Assembly (NCBI GenBank): GCA_009761415.1
Contig: QUOL01000020.1
Span: forward strand, 62,001-126,000
DNA from: Sarcomyxa edulis
Lineage: Eukaryota; Basidiomycota; Agaricomycetes; Agaricales; Mycenaceae
Direction of reading: 5' to 3'
Length of the DNA: 64,000 bases
Shown: positions 38,801 to 52,024 of the stretch, one piece after another
Layout: the number at the start of each line of letters is the position of its first letter
Position numbering within the stretch: the first letter of the stretch is position 1
Notes under the pieces: model-generated
Databases searched by the model: none
What the model saw: only the letters and a program-made list of their open reading frames with translations
What the model was told of the DNA's origin: nothing
Program-made: the position numbers and the translations under genes

Positions 38801-40567
38801 ACTCTGCACCTTCCTCGAAAGCCTCAGGAGGCCAAACCTTGTTAGGAAATGAGACGTGAGATATAACGTAGAACGTAGGTAGTAACGTGCAGACCTTAAT
38901 TTGGACATGGGTCAGACCCTTGACAAGATTCTCGTATTTGCTATCAAGATCTTTGGGAACTTGACCAGAAGCCACGGGGCCCAACTCTGCCAGGAACCGA
39001 TCCGTGACACTCACGAACCTGACGAGTACTTCAGCACACAAACGCAAGACAGAAAGGTATACTCACCGAACATTAGCAATGTGCCCCAGGAGAGTCGCAT
39101 AGAGCTCCGCATTGGTACGATGATTAGCAGACTGCGCAAGCAATTTCAGATCTGGTTTTCTGAACTGCTCAAACGTCGTCTCTTCGAGGCTGTATCCCAT
39201 GGCTTCTCCAAGGGCATCCTTGGATATCGATTGCAGTACGGCGATCAGCGCACGACACATGACGTAGATGGAGGCCAAAGATTTGCGTTCGTTGAGGAGA
39301 GCTGGGACGTCGTACGCTCGAACACGATTGGGCGTAGCAGGGGACTGGGTCATATGTAGCCTGATGATATCGGAGCCCACATTCTCATGTTGACTTCTTC
39401 GCCAGCGCATGATCGAATCTACAACGGGTTTCGTATGTTTTTGCGCGATCTTGCCTAGTGATTGAAGTGTCTCGTCGAATTTTGAGTCCACTCCGGGGCC
39501 CATGTAATCTGGTAGGAGAGGATCGTGATCCTAAATGGAAGACTAAACATTGATCAACATCAACGAGAGGCAAAACTGTACTTACCAATCCCTGACGCAA
39601 AAACGTATCTATTTTGACCTCCGTTGATGTGGCAAAACGCATGAAAACGGCATGCAAGGCATAATCTGATGGAGTCCTAGGGTCCATGACGACTTTGTCC
39701 TCGTCGAAATCGGACACAGGTGGTGTTTCACTCCGATGCGTGTGTCCGAACGCGTTCGGCACACGGGGGACCGGGGGAGGCAGATGCCCATGACCATAGT
39801 CACTTCCACCATCCGAGGCATGATATATAGAGCCAGATTGAGAGTGCTGGGATTTGGCGTAAGAATGGCTCTTGCTTTTGGATGGCGTCCCGCGTGTAAA
39901 TTTCGAATCACCTGAACCCGGGGTCTGTGGCCGCGCATAGGGGGGACTAGCAGCGATAGGTCCACTGATAGGTATGCGGCCGTTGCTGTTGCTGCCATGA
40001 GTATGGTTGAGCGATGAAGTTGACCGATTGAAGGGGTTCTTCAACACTGGATACGCCTGATGGTCGATCTGAGGTACAGGAGGTGCGTCACTGTTCTTCC
40101 CACTCTTGAACGCGTTTCGGATGGATGCAAATGAAGGCTTTTTCGTGAAAGGTGAGTTGGAGGATGTAGTTATTGCGATAGAAGATTGAGCAGAGTGGGC
40201 GAATGGGGCAATGTTTGCTTTGCTTGTATACCGTGTAATGCCTGAGTGTGCTGAATCCTCAGATGCTACAGAATCACCACGCGTATGGGAGTGGAAGTAA
40301 CTTCGATCTGAACGATCGTTGAAAGCAGTAGGGGTCATACTCGTTGGTGAATCTTGCCCCGAACTAAGTCCTCCCCCTCCTCCACCTCCACCTCCAAAAG
40401 CCCCAAAAGCATGTCCTGCAGTTCGACCAAACGGAATGGGGGCAGAATTGAATTCTTCATCATCAAAGTCTTACCATGAAGAACAGGTCAGGGATGCCAA
40501 TCAAGTCAATGAATTGTGGAGGTTGCAACGTACCTGGAATAGTTATCTGAACACCCTCCGACCCCAT
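32807..40567 (-). CDS. Furry/Tao3/Mor2-family cell morphogenesis protein
   Basis: Giant scaffold (about 2,400 residues) of the NDR-kinase morphogenesis pathway (RAM/MOR), acting in polarised growth and septation. Start at 40567 (MGSEGVQITIPDFDDEEF) after one short first exon. The N-terminus is disordered with an eight- to nine-glycine run and Ser-rich stretches, then come helical repeats typical of the family: DYALHAVFMRFATSTEVKID, MGYSLEETTFEQFRKPD and PYRTPIMNGVLRLIWTYLYR. Two very long exons (35706 to about 38370 and 32807 to about 35650) carry the central and C-terminal HEAT-like regions, including PVLITRRRAFNMLEAIHYRS. It ends in an acidic Ser/Asp tail (SDEYSDSDSESDAFVF). Only about seven introns, concentrated at the 5' end. 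Yeast partners include Cbk1/Orb6 and Mob2. Confidence 0.88.
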
Positions 40568-40889
40568 TCTTTCCGTGATGCCACAATAGAAATATTCGTC
40601 AAGTTGATGGCCGGCAGACTAATGAATACACTTTTCCAGAAGTGAAAGAAGAAGGTATAGAAATGAGACGGAACAGCTGGTCACGGTCGAGCCCAGCAGA
40701 TCCCAGCAGTTGCAGCAGTGCGTTTCCCGAAGATTTTGCAAGCACGAACAAAAGACAGCAAACATGTGACTCGAGCTGTGACTTAAACGTGACTCACGCG
40801 ACTGAACCAACAACTTGCCAACAACTCATCAACTCAACATCAACATTCAACATTCAAGGTTCAACTTTGACACTGTCGTCTCAACATCA
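40568..40889. other. Divergent promoter between Furry-like and ankyrin-MYND genes
   Basis: 322 bp with repeated CAACTCATCAACTCAACATC-type words upstream of the ankyrin-MYND start and GTGACT/GTGACTCACGCG words at 40765-40800. No gene. Confidence 0.4.
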
Positions 40890-42352
40890 TGTCGTCAACT
40901 CCAGGCAGTGGGGGTCTCACAACCACGCCTGAAATGTTAAAAATTCTCAGCCGCCCAGGATACATCAGTGTGCCTAACGGTGGTCAGAGATTACGAGACT
41001 TATACAGAAAACGTATGAACATTTCCATAGTTCCATCAGGGCCGTGTTCATACTCACAGTGAATTCTTTAGACTCGAATACTTTCAATTCAGTACTTCTC
41101 TCTCCTTTTGGATTTGCCTGTTACTGTGCAGAATTTTCAACCGTTCAAAGGGTGAGTTGTTGTCGTTCTAAACAGACGTAATCCAAAATCTGGACTCTCG
41201 CTTTGAACCCACGCCAGGCTGTAGAATATGGTAGTGCTCCAGATCTCAAAGGGACAGAGACTCCTTACAAATTCGGATATGCTGCCATCATCATAGCTGG
41301 GGCCCAACGGGCTCGAACCGTCGACAACAAACCACTTGACCACGTCTCAGTTCTGAAATATCTCATATCCAGAGGAATGCCTTTAGATGTAGAAGACATT
41401 GTCGGCCATACTGCTCTCCACCATGCTAGTATGAACCACCGGGCCCCAATCGAGCTTTCTCGCATCCTCCTGCAGAGTGGCGCCTCTGTGAACTATCAGA
41501 ATCGCTACGGAGAAGTGCCTCTTTTGTCCGCATTCCAGAACAATGAAATTCCTTTCATCGATCTACTCATGGAATTCGGCGCCGACTTAGACATTGAAGA
41601 CGCGGATGAAGTGACGCCAACTAGTGTATATCTCCAATCTGGACCGCAAGTGACAGCTGCTACACGCAGGTGGATCCGGAAACGGAAAGGAGAGGAAGCC
41701 CCTATGAGCGAGAAGAAATGCGACAATTGTCACAAGGGAGAAGGAGTCGGTAGTAAAAAATTGATGCTATGTTCTAGCTGTCAGACGGCTCGATACTGTT
41801 CTGCCGATTGTCAACGTATGTCATCCTTTCTTTCTCTTGATTCATTCTCGTCAATTTACGCCCCTTCTCGTCAAAGGATCACACTGGTCCAAACACAAGC
41901 CACTCTGCCGGTCTTTCTCGGCGTCGAACACTGTCACCCTCAAACCATGCTATCCCAGCGGTCACTCTGTAATCCCTACAGCCTCTTTGACGCGTCAAGC
42001 CATGGGTATACCCATAGATCCAGTTCCTGAATCCCATAAGCGAGGCGCTCATACACCGAAAAACTTGGCTGCTGGATCGAAAAGCATCATCATCAAAGTA
42101 CAAATACCCATCATCCAGTCTAGTCAAGTTGTCCCAGGACCTGAACCTGGAGCGCTTCTTGTTTATACGAAGAAACGTGATTTTGTCTGTGTCATTAACA
42201 GATCTGATGGCCGTCCCGGATATGATCGTATCGTCGATGTGGTGAAAGCTGAAGGCGTAGGGGGCACCAAGGGGTATTTTGCAGCTGAACTACACAGTAA
42301 GGACAAGCTGGTCGTGAAGATATCTCAGATCTTAGCAGAGCAGCCGTTTTGA
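40890..42352 (+). CDS. Ankyrin-repeat and MYND zinc-finger protein
   Basis: Starts MSSTPGSGGLTTTPEMLKIL. Ankyrin-type repeats: HVSVLKYLISRGMPLDVEDI, GHTALHHASMNHRAPIELSR, LLQSGASVNYQNRYGEVPLL, LMEFGADLDIEDADEVTP. The MYND finger follows: CDNCHKGEGVGSKKLMLCSS then CQTARYCSADCQ, with the last His/Cys pair (HWSKHKPLC) on the next exon. The C-terminal part (about 150 residues) contains VYTKKRDFVCVI and ends SQILAEQPF. MYND fingers bind proline-rich partners, so this is likely a protein-protein adaptor in the cytosol or nucleus. A decayed copy of its 3' end lies 8.5 kb downstream (50880-51091). Introns after residue 41 and inside the MYND finger are clear. Confidence 0.85.
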
Positions 42353-42635
42353 TTTCCACTTTTATCTTGTCTTGCGTCTTGACCAGGTTGACGTCTTTTT
42401 TCTTGTGTGTCAGTAAACGGCCCATCGTTTCTACGTATACGTGTACAATTATCCAATTATCCTTGTATGTATTTACTTGCTATCGATCCTTGCATGTAAC
42501 TTTTCGACATGTACAAGCATGCATATATCTTTCTGAGAGGTCGAAAGCGATGACGTATATATTTCAATGTCGAGAAACAAGAAACGACCAATGCGTAGAC
42601 ATACAGTACAAATACAATGACAACAGAAAAAGAGT

Positions 42636-45600
42636 TCACTCCACATCGCGCCAGGGCCTATCCACATTCGCGTCATCTGCGTCCGCTTCCTCGCTAATAG
42701 CCGCAGATTCAACTCCTGTAAGAGTCAAAAGTTCCATCCGTCTCGTGAAAGCATTCATCTCCCCCAATGCCGCATTACGAGCTGTACGATCGTAGCCACC
42801 CGCATCTTCTACAGGGGCACGAGAGTCCCAAGTAATTCGAGGTCCGGTCCATCCGCCGTTAAGATGGATATAGTTCAAGAAGGATCGCCACAGCGGATCG
42901 AGGGAGAGGACGGCTGGGTCGCCGATGACGATCAGAAGAGCTTGTGCCCGAGTAACGGCAACTAGTACACAGACCATAATCAGCAGATCCTCGAATAGTA
43001 GTCCACAAGAACTCACCGTTGAACCGGCGCGGATTAGCGACGAAGCCAAGAGTGTGGCGTAGATCATATTCCACGAATTCACGACTACTTCTGACTGTTG
43101 ATATGATGATGACACGTCGTTCCTATTGGAGGCGGTTAGATGTACGCTAATAGTGAAGGATGAAAGTGAGCGGTATACAGACCTGGCCTTGAAATTCCTC
43201 AACGCTTCCAACCTTCACATCATCGGCTATACCCCTCAAACCCGCTCGGATTTTTAAGCATTGTGCATGATATGGAGTGATGACGCCAATATCGTAATCA
43301 GCTGTGAAACGGATGAGACAAGTCCAAGTTGCATATGAGAAGACTTACTGATCCGACGCGAACGATCCTGTCGAAGCGCTTGTATATACTTACGGACCTG
43401 AGTAACCTCGTCAATGTTAAAGAACGACGGTGACGACGCCTCGCGGTCATCTTTCCCAGAAGTAGCATGAAACACGATTGGAAACATTGGGGACCGAACA
43501 TGGGAGGAGTTGAGGTAAGAATTGATGACCTTCGGATCCCCACATTGCTGCAATTGTCCGCCATAGAACCGTTCGTTTGGGAATCTAAGGATCGCATTGT
43601 GCGATCTGTAATTCTTGACCAATTTAACGACTCTGTATAGGAAAGAAATGTTAGTATAGTTGTATTGCACCTAAAACCCGGATACTGACGAAGTGCTCTG
43701 CCCCGTGTAAATAGCTTGATTCATGAGACGTTCAATATAGCTGATTTCTAATCCAAGTCCGCGTGCGATGCTCGACCTAATGATAGGACCGAGTTGTTTT
43801 GGATCGCCAGAGAGGATGATGTTAGTCTGATTATCAGCGATCGTCTTGATACCGACCATAGCCTCTGGCTCTGTGGCTTGTCCAGCCTCGTCAATGAATA
43901 TGTGGGTGAAGTGCCCACGAGGGATCCCGATCCCGAACGCGAAAGAAGCCGATACGCAAGTCGTAACAACGACCCTGAAGCGCTTCGTCCTGGCCAACAG
44001 AGGCACAGAGAAATGGCCGTCCTTCGTATACGAGAACGGTAGAAGATCGTCGGGTACTTGTTCCTTATGTCGTGAGGGGGCATAGAACCGGAACAGAACG
44101 TCTGTCCCAAGAGAGGTGAGCCGAGAGGCTATGAGGTCAGCGGCTGAGTTGCTGGGAGCGCATGCCATGATGCGAGTGGTAGGGCTGTCGCGCAAGACCT
44201 GGCGGATGGCTTCCACGATCGTGACCGTTTTCCCAGTTCCAGGCCTAAAGATACGACGTGAATTAGATAAGATCAATCACCAAATATCGAGACTTACGGC
44301 CCGAAAACAATGAACGGAGGTGAGCCTGGCCTCTGCCTGACAATGCAAGTGACAGCTTGCAGTTGCGGCGCATTGCTCGAGATATTGGCGTTTATCATCT
44401 GGAGAGGAGCTATGAGCTTCTGCGTCTGCAGATGCTTAGCGAGGGGGAACAAGAGGCGTTCTGGGAAAAAAGCAGAGTCCATGCCTTGATGCTGCCGACG
44501 AAGTGGGTATCGACTCAATTTGAAACGGATATTGTAACGCTGCTCCTTCGACCAGCCCCGGAAGGCTGGATTGAAACGAAGACCCACTTCTTCCTTACGT
44601 ACAACGTGGACACCACCTTCGAACCAGTGCCCTTCAACTGCGCCCAGCTTCTGTACGAGCATCCTGTCACCTGTGAAGGACGACGATCGCCACAGCATTA
44701 CTAGAGAGAATTTGTTGAGACTGCACTAACCTACTAAGACACTTGGTCGTTTTTCCGCAAGACCTGGGACTTCGAGGCTTCGAGAATTGGTTACAATTAC
44801 AAACATGTTTAGACAGAGATTCGAAACGTACAAGTACTGTCCTCCATATGTCGTCATCTTCGCGTTCGAAATGTCATACATCTGGAGATCGTGCCTATCG
44901 TTCACCATCACGGTCAGCAAACGGTGACTAACCTTATTTATGAACACTTACTCCATTCGAAACTCTTCAACCCAAAGCAAAGTCTTGAAATGTCGTCCGT
45001 ACGTTTCGCTATCCAGATTCTGAGGTAAGTGAACTCGTTGAATTTTCCCGGTAATCTCAAAAGTCGATCCCGTGGATAAAGTCTCGGAGAGACCACGAGG
45101 GATGGGCGCATGGGGAAGAGGGACCACATATGGGACCGCCTTCAGCGAAGGAGGCAACACCCCTTCGACGACTTCGATCTCCGGTTGCCTATTCGTGCGT
45201 TTCCGCGGCTTATACGGCGCGATGGGTTTTAGAAGGTTGTGATCAGTTTTGCTACCAATGGTGACTTGAAGCGTTCGTGTTATAATGAATTGCTTCTTGA
45301 GCTGCAGGTCTTCGAAAATGATCTCGAGTCGATCTTCGTAGCGCCCAATGTGTTCTTCCTGGACTGTAAGTTCAAAAGTGATTGCCTTCGCGTAGGTGAG
45401 GGTTCGGCTTGTACCCACAATATTCGCGGAGAAGCTAGAAAATCACCAGTCATGATTTGATTCAGAATCTGTCATCAAGATCAAGAGTTCACATACGCTG
45501 AAGCCGTAGCCGTCCCTGCAGCGGATGCGAGCTTCATCTTGACTATAGAAATTGAAGAAGAAGGAATAGTGGTTTTGATAGTCGAGCTGACAGTGATGCC

Positions 45601-46134
45601 ACCTTTAGCATCAGCAACCTCGACAATACCGAATTCCAGCTCTCCAACCACAACACCATTTTTGTCGTTTTCCGACTCTTCCACCACCGATTTATAAGCT
45701 GCGTATCGTTCCTTTCTTACATGCTGAGGCGTCTGCGGGTGTCGGGCCCAGAGATGGGTAGAAATGTGCCTCTTGCAAGTACTGCAATAGGTGTACCCTG
45801 GAAGAACATCAGGTTCTTCCGGCTCTATATCCGGAGATAAACCTTGTCGACCAGCCTTCTTGCAATGTCGCGGGCTTTTCACATGCTGGATCCAGATTGT
45901 ACGACCCGTTATGTTCTTTTCGCAGATAGGACAATGTAGAATTGCACCAGTTTCGCCCAGGGCTCTGCTCTTATGCCGCCTACTCGCGAGGTGCGAAGCA
46001 TACATCTGGGCGGATCTAGAAACAAAGCCACAAATCTCGCACGTCGGGACAATATGCGTGTAGACGCATAGTGGGTCAGTGCAAGATCCTTTGGCAAGAA
46101 CATGAGGACAAACTTGAGTAGAGGAGGTAGCCAT
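42636..46134 (-). CDS. MOV10/SDE3-like SF1 RNA helicase with N-terminal zinc fingers
   Basis: Upf1-like superfamily 1 helicase; the MOV10/SDE3 branch acts in RNA silencing and control of retroelement RNA. N-terminus: CCCH-type [19 protein letters not shown], then three C2H2-like fingers ([53 protein letters not shown]). A beta-rich region follows. Helicase motifs: Walker A GTGKT in [18 protein letters not shown], Ia [40 protein letters not shown], then [17 protein letters not shown] and [16 protein letters not shown]. The C-terminus is acidic, ending [10 protein letters not shown]. About a dozen short introns. Context (a dispersed DNA-transposon patch nearby) gives no special clue to function. 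Confidence 0.87.
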
Positions 46135-46888
46135 GTATGTATTCGAGGTAGAAGATGGGGGTCAGAACGAGAGGTGAATGAGAGGGAAGCGAAGAGATAA
46201 GAGAGGACTTACGTTCTCGATTGAAAGGTATCGTATACGTGTATACGAGTTAGCCTAGTTCCTTGCGGCATGTACATACTTCCACCTATGTTTAACTCTA
46301 CCCTTTGCCCTCGTAGGCCTCGTTTTTGCGCCACGCGGGATCCCTGCGTGAGCCTTGGCTTATAAGCTCACCTGGCGGGAGGACAAGCGGATCCATACAA
46401 TCTTCATGTGCCGAGCTCATCCAGACGCTGTCTTGGAGATGAACGATGAACACCTATACTGAGGCCTGAGGCTTGAGGAACACCGTCTCTCAAGAGATTG
46501 CTGGATCATGGGAAAATCGCGTTATCATTACTTCGTCGTGACGCGCTTCTGCATGCAGTGGACGTCCAGTCCAGGAAGTCCAAAGGTCTAACATAGAGAG
46601 TCAGGAGTCATGGATGGATCATTGAGGAAGCTGGATGTACAAGAAAAACGCGACGAAGAACTGAGAAGTCTCCAGTCAAAATCAAGCCTTTTCTCAACGC
46701 GTGATCTCCGATTTCATAATGCCTCGCCGCCTCATGGCCTCATATTGGCTTGCTCGGTATAGCATTCGTATACTCAAGCAACCTGTTCCAGTGTAGGGAG
46801 CACGTCCATAAGTCTCCCAGAGCTCACCCAGAAGTTCAACGCATCACTCAGAAAAAAACACATTTGCACGAGATATAAAACAACAAAA
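46135..46888. other. Spacer upstream of the RNA helicase
   Basis: 754 bp between the helicase start (minus) and the RPT6 stop (minus): helicase promoter plus RPT6 3' UTR. A palindromic ATACGTGTAT lies at about 46230. No gene or repeat with clear ends. Confidence 0.4.
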
Positions 46889-48632
<1,744 letters not shown>

Positions 48633-49074
48633 ATTAGACTGAGCAAAGTAGGAGCAAAGGTGGAAGGAACTTTGAGGGAAGACTGAGGCGGCGTACGCGT
48701 CACGGTCGCGTTGATTGCAGGTAAAATAATTATTTTTGACTTATTTATTTTGAATTTCGCAAGGATGCTTAAATTTTCTGCTACGAGGCTGCTACGGGAT
48801 GAAGGAAGAGAATCATCTGTATGGCTCTAGTATGTCTGAGATAAGTATCCGCTAAACTAGGGGACGACAGCAAACAAGGAATAAGCTCCTGATTGAGGGA
48901 TATAATGAAATAAAACTTTAGACTGAATGAGGTTCACTGCGAACAAACTGCGAAAGCTTTTGGAAGACAAATCAATAAGGTCGTTCGATAACAGTCGATG
49001 AGTCCTTGAAGTGAGCTTTCGAGGCATTTCGAAAACAAGAAGAAGGAAGAGCAGAGAGTTTTCACCCCCGAAAC
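48633..49074. other. Spacer between kinase-like gene and RPT6
   Basis: RPT6 promoter (with the ACGCGTACGC element) and the 3' UTR of the kinase-like gene. AT-rich near 48720-48760. No gene seen. Confidence 0.4.
48691..48700. promoter_or_regulatory. ACGCGTACGC element upstream of RPT6
   Basis: Minus-strand ACGCGTACGC, 58 bp before the RPT6 ATG; the same 10-mer lies at a similar distance upstream of RPN1 (18135-18144). Candidate common proteasome control element. Confidence 0.55.
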
Positions 49075-49821
49075 CTAGGGCATACCGTCGAACTCGCCAC
49101 TCATAAACTTCTCCACAAGTTTCAGAGCAGCGAAATCGATATCCTTGGTAGAGATATCATGATCATCCTCCCACCCAATAGTCGCACCCGGGAACTCTTC
49201 CCCCTCCTTCCTGCAGCTATCGAAATCGATTATGACGGGGGTCCATTGTTCATCGAACATGATATTGCTGGCGTTGATATCGTTATGCACCAAACCAAGG
49301 GAATGTAAGTGGCTCAGGCCTGCAGCTATCCCATCGAGGATGGTAGCATGACGATCAACAGGAATCATGTCACCGATGACTGCCTCCGAAAAAGTGTATT
49401 CGTATCGTTTGTAACAGAGCGCAGTAATCAGATCACCCTCGCGCACGCATCCGTAATAAACAGCAATATTAGGGTGTGGGTGACGTTTGATAGTCTCTAA
49501 ATTTTCGGCCTCGATCAAGACTTTGTCGGCGATATGGGAAGATCCTTTAGTGTAAGATGATAACCTCGCCTTCTTCAGATATGCATCTGCAGGAAGAGGA
49601 TTAGGCACTTCAGTCAAACCGTCGTGCCACGCGCCATATATCTCCTCCGGAATAACGGCGTCACCAGCGATCGTGTCGAGATCAGAAATATCGAACTTCC
49701 TGTGGGGATAGGTCCCAATGTAGATGATATCGTTCTCTTTCCACAGCACGGTGTTATGAGAGAATGTAGGAGTTTCGACATTGAAGTCCCAAGCACCGAC
49801 AGTCGCGATATGCTCACGCAT
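49075..49821 (-). CDS. Small kinase-like protein (possible pseudokinase)
   Basis: Single-exon gene, 248 residues from the ATG at 49821 (MREHIATVGAWDF); a longer frame upstream has only a GTG start. The C-lobe of a protein-kinase fold is recognisable: AAGLSHLHSLGLVHNDINAS, with NIMFD completing the HxDxxxxN catalytic loop, then PVIIDFDSC in place of the DFG metal motif (Asp-Phe-Asp). An ATP-site lysine candidate is in DKVLIEAENLETIKRHPHPN, which also gives the helix-C glutamate. No clear glycine-rich loop, and the C-terminal lobe is cut short. Basidiomycete genomes carry many such short kinase-like genes; activity is uncertain. Confidence 0.7.
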   Translation of the reverse strand: MREHIATVGAWDFNVETPTFSHNTVLWKENDIIYIGTYPHRKFDISDLDTIAGDAVIPEEIYGAWHDGLTEVPNPLPADAYLKKARLSSYTKGSSHIADKVLIEAENLETIKRHPHPNIAVYYGCVREGDLITALCYKRYEYTFSEAVIGDMIPVDRHATILDGIAAGLSHLHSLGLVHNDINASNIMFDEQWTPVIIDFDSCRKEGEEFPGATIGWEDDHDISTKDIDFAALKLVEKFMSGEFDGMP

Positions 49822-50121
49822 GCTTGATACAAGTAGTAATGGGAAACTGGGGATAGAAGGTGACGTCACTACACTCGAAAGCTCCTAGAAGGCAGGATAT
49901 TGTTATCCCCTGGAAATGCTAGTCCGGTCGTGGGTGAGTAGCTCAGTCGACCGTGCGCGTGACTGGCCACTGACAAGGAGGTTGAGAAATTTACAAGACC
50001 GTGACGGAAGAGGATCGATTGCGTTATCGATCACAAAACGAGTGGAACAAAAATGCAATTGGGGTGTTGTTTATTCTAGAAGGCGTCGAACGTCAACACC
50101 AATGCAACCAATGTTACCATC

Positions 50122-50389
50122 TACTGTAGCATTTCATTCAATTCGTCAGTCACGGGTCACAGAAGGCCCTGTCCAAAACGAATTTTGACACAGGTAACGC
50201 GTCACAGGGCCTTGTGTCGAATCCAAAATCTGAATCACGTGCCGATTTTGCCTAAAGCGGCGAAGAAACGTGCAAAAATCGCCCAAAATGTTGAAATGTC
50301 GCGTCCCAAAAAGGAAATGACGAAACGACGAATCGGTCAAACGAGTCACAGTCACAGGTACCTGACGAATTGAAGGAAATGCTACAGTA
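50122..50389. mobile_element. 268-bp MITE with about 26-bp terminal inverted repeats and TA target sites
   Basis: Left end TACTGTAGCATTTCATTCAA and right end, read inward on the other strand, TACTGTAGCATTTCCTTCAA; the match continues through TTCGTCAG with one mismatch over 28 bases. The outer TA on both sides fits a TA target-site duplication, so the repeat proper starts CTGTAGCA. There is no coding capacity. This fits a non-autonomous Tc1/mariner-type element. The near-perfect ends suggest fairly recent activity. Confidence 0.8.
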
Positions 50390-50485
50390 TTCAGGGCAAC
50401 GCTCACTTCAAGGGCAGTTTTATTCCACTACTACACCAGTCTTCACAGTGCCTACGCCAATGTAAGCGCGCGCATCAAAACGTAA

Positions 50486-50785
50486 CTACTGACTCTTCTT
50501 CACATGCTGAGGCCTGATGACCGGGACTAAAGGTTGTTTATCCGCGACGAGGGCGCTGTTGAAAAGGAATTGATTTTGTTTCCCGTCACTCTGTCAGGTA
50601 TACGAAGTTTTAGATCAAGGTCAATGCAGAAACAAGAAAAAATTACACGCACGATGAATGTGCTGGGGAATCCAGGATCGAACGGAATGATACTCTCCAA
50701 GTACGCGACTTGTTCAGCCGTGAGGTCGATATCGAGGGCCTCGACGTTGGCGAAGAAATGTTTGACAAAAGACCTTTTCCACTAT
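50486..50785 (-). pseudogene. 3' relic of an aldo-keto reductase (aryl-alcohol dehydrogenase type)
   Basis: Minus strand encodes FFANVEALDIDLTAEQVAYL followed by ESIIPFDPGFPSTFI, then, after a short intron, FNSALVADKQPLVPVIRP and a stop at 50486-50488. This is the C-terminal end typical of fungal AKR/aryl-alcohol dehydrogenases. The catalytic barrel (Asp-Tyr-Lys-His) is missing; upstream sequence passes directly into an unrelated relic on the other strand, so this is a truncated fragment. Confidence 0.7.
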
Positions 50786-50879
50786 TCTTCCTGACGTCAA
50801 TCTCTCAAATCCTTCTCCAGAGGCTATAGCTTCACTCTATCGCCTCCTTGTTGTGGCACATGTTTCAGACTTGAACAGC

Positions 50880-51091
50880 ACGCAGCGTCAGCTCCTGGTG
50901 TATACAAAAAAACGGGACTTTGTGTGTGTGTTATACATCGATATGATGATCCTGCTGAATATGATCGGATCGTTGGTGTTGTGCAGGCTGAGGGTTGAGC
51001 GGCTCGAAGGCGTATCTTGCAGCCGATCTGAGGAGTAAGGACGCACTTGTCGTGAAGATATTACAAGTCTTGGCTGAACAGCCATTCTGGG
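50880..51091 (+). pseudogene. Frameshifted 3' relic of the ankyrin-MYND gene
   Basis: Encodes LLVYTKKRDFVCV, then after a frameshift EYDRIVGVVQAEG, then after a second frameshift SKAYLAADLRSKDALVVKIL and ending LAEQPF. These match, block by block, the C-terminus of the ankyrin-MYND protein at 40890-42352. Ankyrin repeats and the MYND finger are absent. A decayed partial duplicate on the same strand. Confidence 0.75.
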
Positions 51092-51354
51092 GGCAATTTT
51101 CAACTCTGTTTTATACGTTCTTGTATTTTCTTGAGTCTCTGACGTTATCAAGTTGTAGCGATATTCCTCCGCTATTATAGGCTGTAGCTAATGCTTGTAA
51201 TATTATGCACGTCGTAATGCATCAGAAGTAACCCAAAACCCAGTCAACGTCCCAAAATGAAATCTAAAGATTCGACGCGCAGTACGCGACATACGTCACA
51301 TGACCGACTAATCGAGACCCGAGTAGAATTGATCTCCTCTTCTCTCAGACCACA

Positions 51355-52024
51355 ATGGCGACAACATCCACTCTTCCAGCTCCCACAGCACTACCTCATA
51401 TGTCTTTTTCTACAACTCCACAAGATAAATATCGCGGTGCTGTCGTTGAAGATCTTCAATTGCCACCGGCATTTGCTCTTCCAAGTAATGAAGCAATATC
51501 CCGCGCCATCGAGCTTGCATATGAGCGAGACTTTTCTCATATTCCGTACGCTCATGTTTCATGCGATTGATCTCGGAAGACTTTTGGCGTTGATTGTGTG
51601 TCCTTATAACAGAGTCTTGGATCGGAATCGTCGGCCATTAGGTTATGTCGATGTAGCGAGGCTGAAGGAAAAGTGGGAAGCAGGCAAAGCTGACCCGGTC
51701 CGTCATTTGATATATCCTGTTGTAAAACCAGCTAATGAGGGAGTCATTCAATAGAACGAGAAAGTCATCCAATACATGACGAAATTCAAACGAAGAATTT
51801 CGGAACCTTACACCCTCATCACGCCAGCCTCCCCTCTAGCCGACCTCGAACGATTCTTACAAGACAATATATTTGCTCTAGGTCCGTTTATGCCATCATC
51901 GTATCTTCACCTCGAGTGACCATGATTCTTGTTTGACTCAGTTACGGATTATGACCGCAAATTCGTCATGGCTGTTGCGACACAGCAAGATTTAGACAGT
52001 TTCACTTCTCGTCGTGGATTCTAA
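51355..52024 (+). CDS. CBS-domain protein
   Basis: Small protein with a pair of CBS motifs, which bind adenosyl ligands and regulate partner proteins. Starts MATTSTLPAPTALPHMSF, then YRGAVVEDLQLPPAFALPSN and EAISRAIELAYERDFSHIP; spliced to VLDRNRRPLGYVDVARLKEK, then YMTKFKRRISEPYTLITPAS, LADLERFLQDNIFALVTDYD and a short end, SFTSRRGF, stop 52022-52024. Four exons with short introns, all frame-consistent; two candidate introns contain in-frame stops or shifts if read through, so splicing is required. Related single-gene CBS proteins occur widely in fungi; the partner is unknown. Confidence 0.8.

Larger units (their letters stand above)
49822..51354. other. Gene-poor patch of relics between kinase-like and CBS genes
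   Basis: 1.5 kb holding a MITE and two decayed gene fragments (listed separately). The rest, 49822-50121 and 51092-51354, shows no coding features apart from the CBS promoter. Confidence 0.5.

Noticed and set aside
49822..49869. Longer N-terminus for the kinase-like protein
   Set aside because: Would require a GTG start; the ATG at 49821 is preferred.
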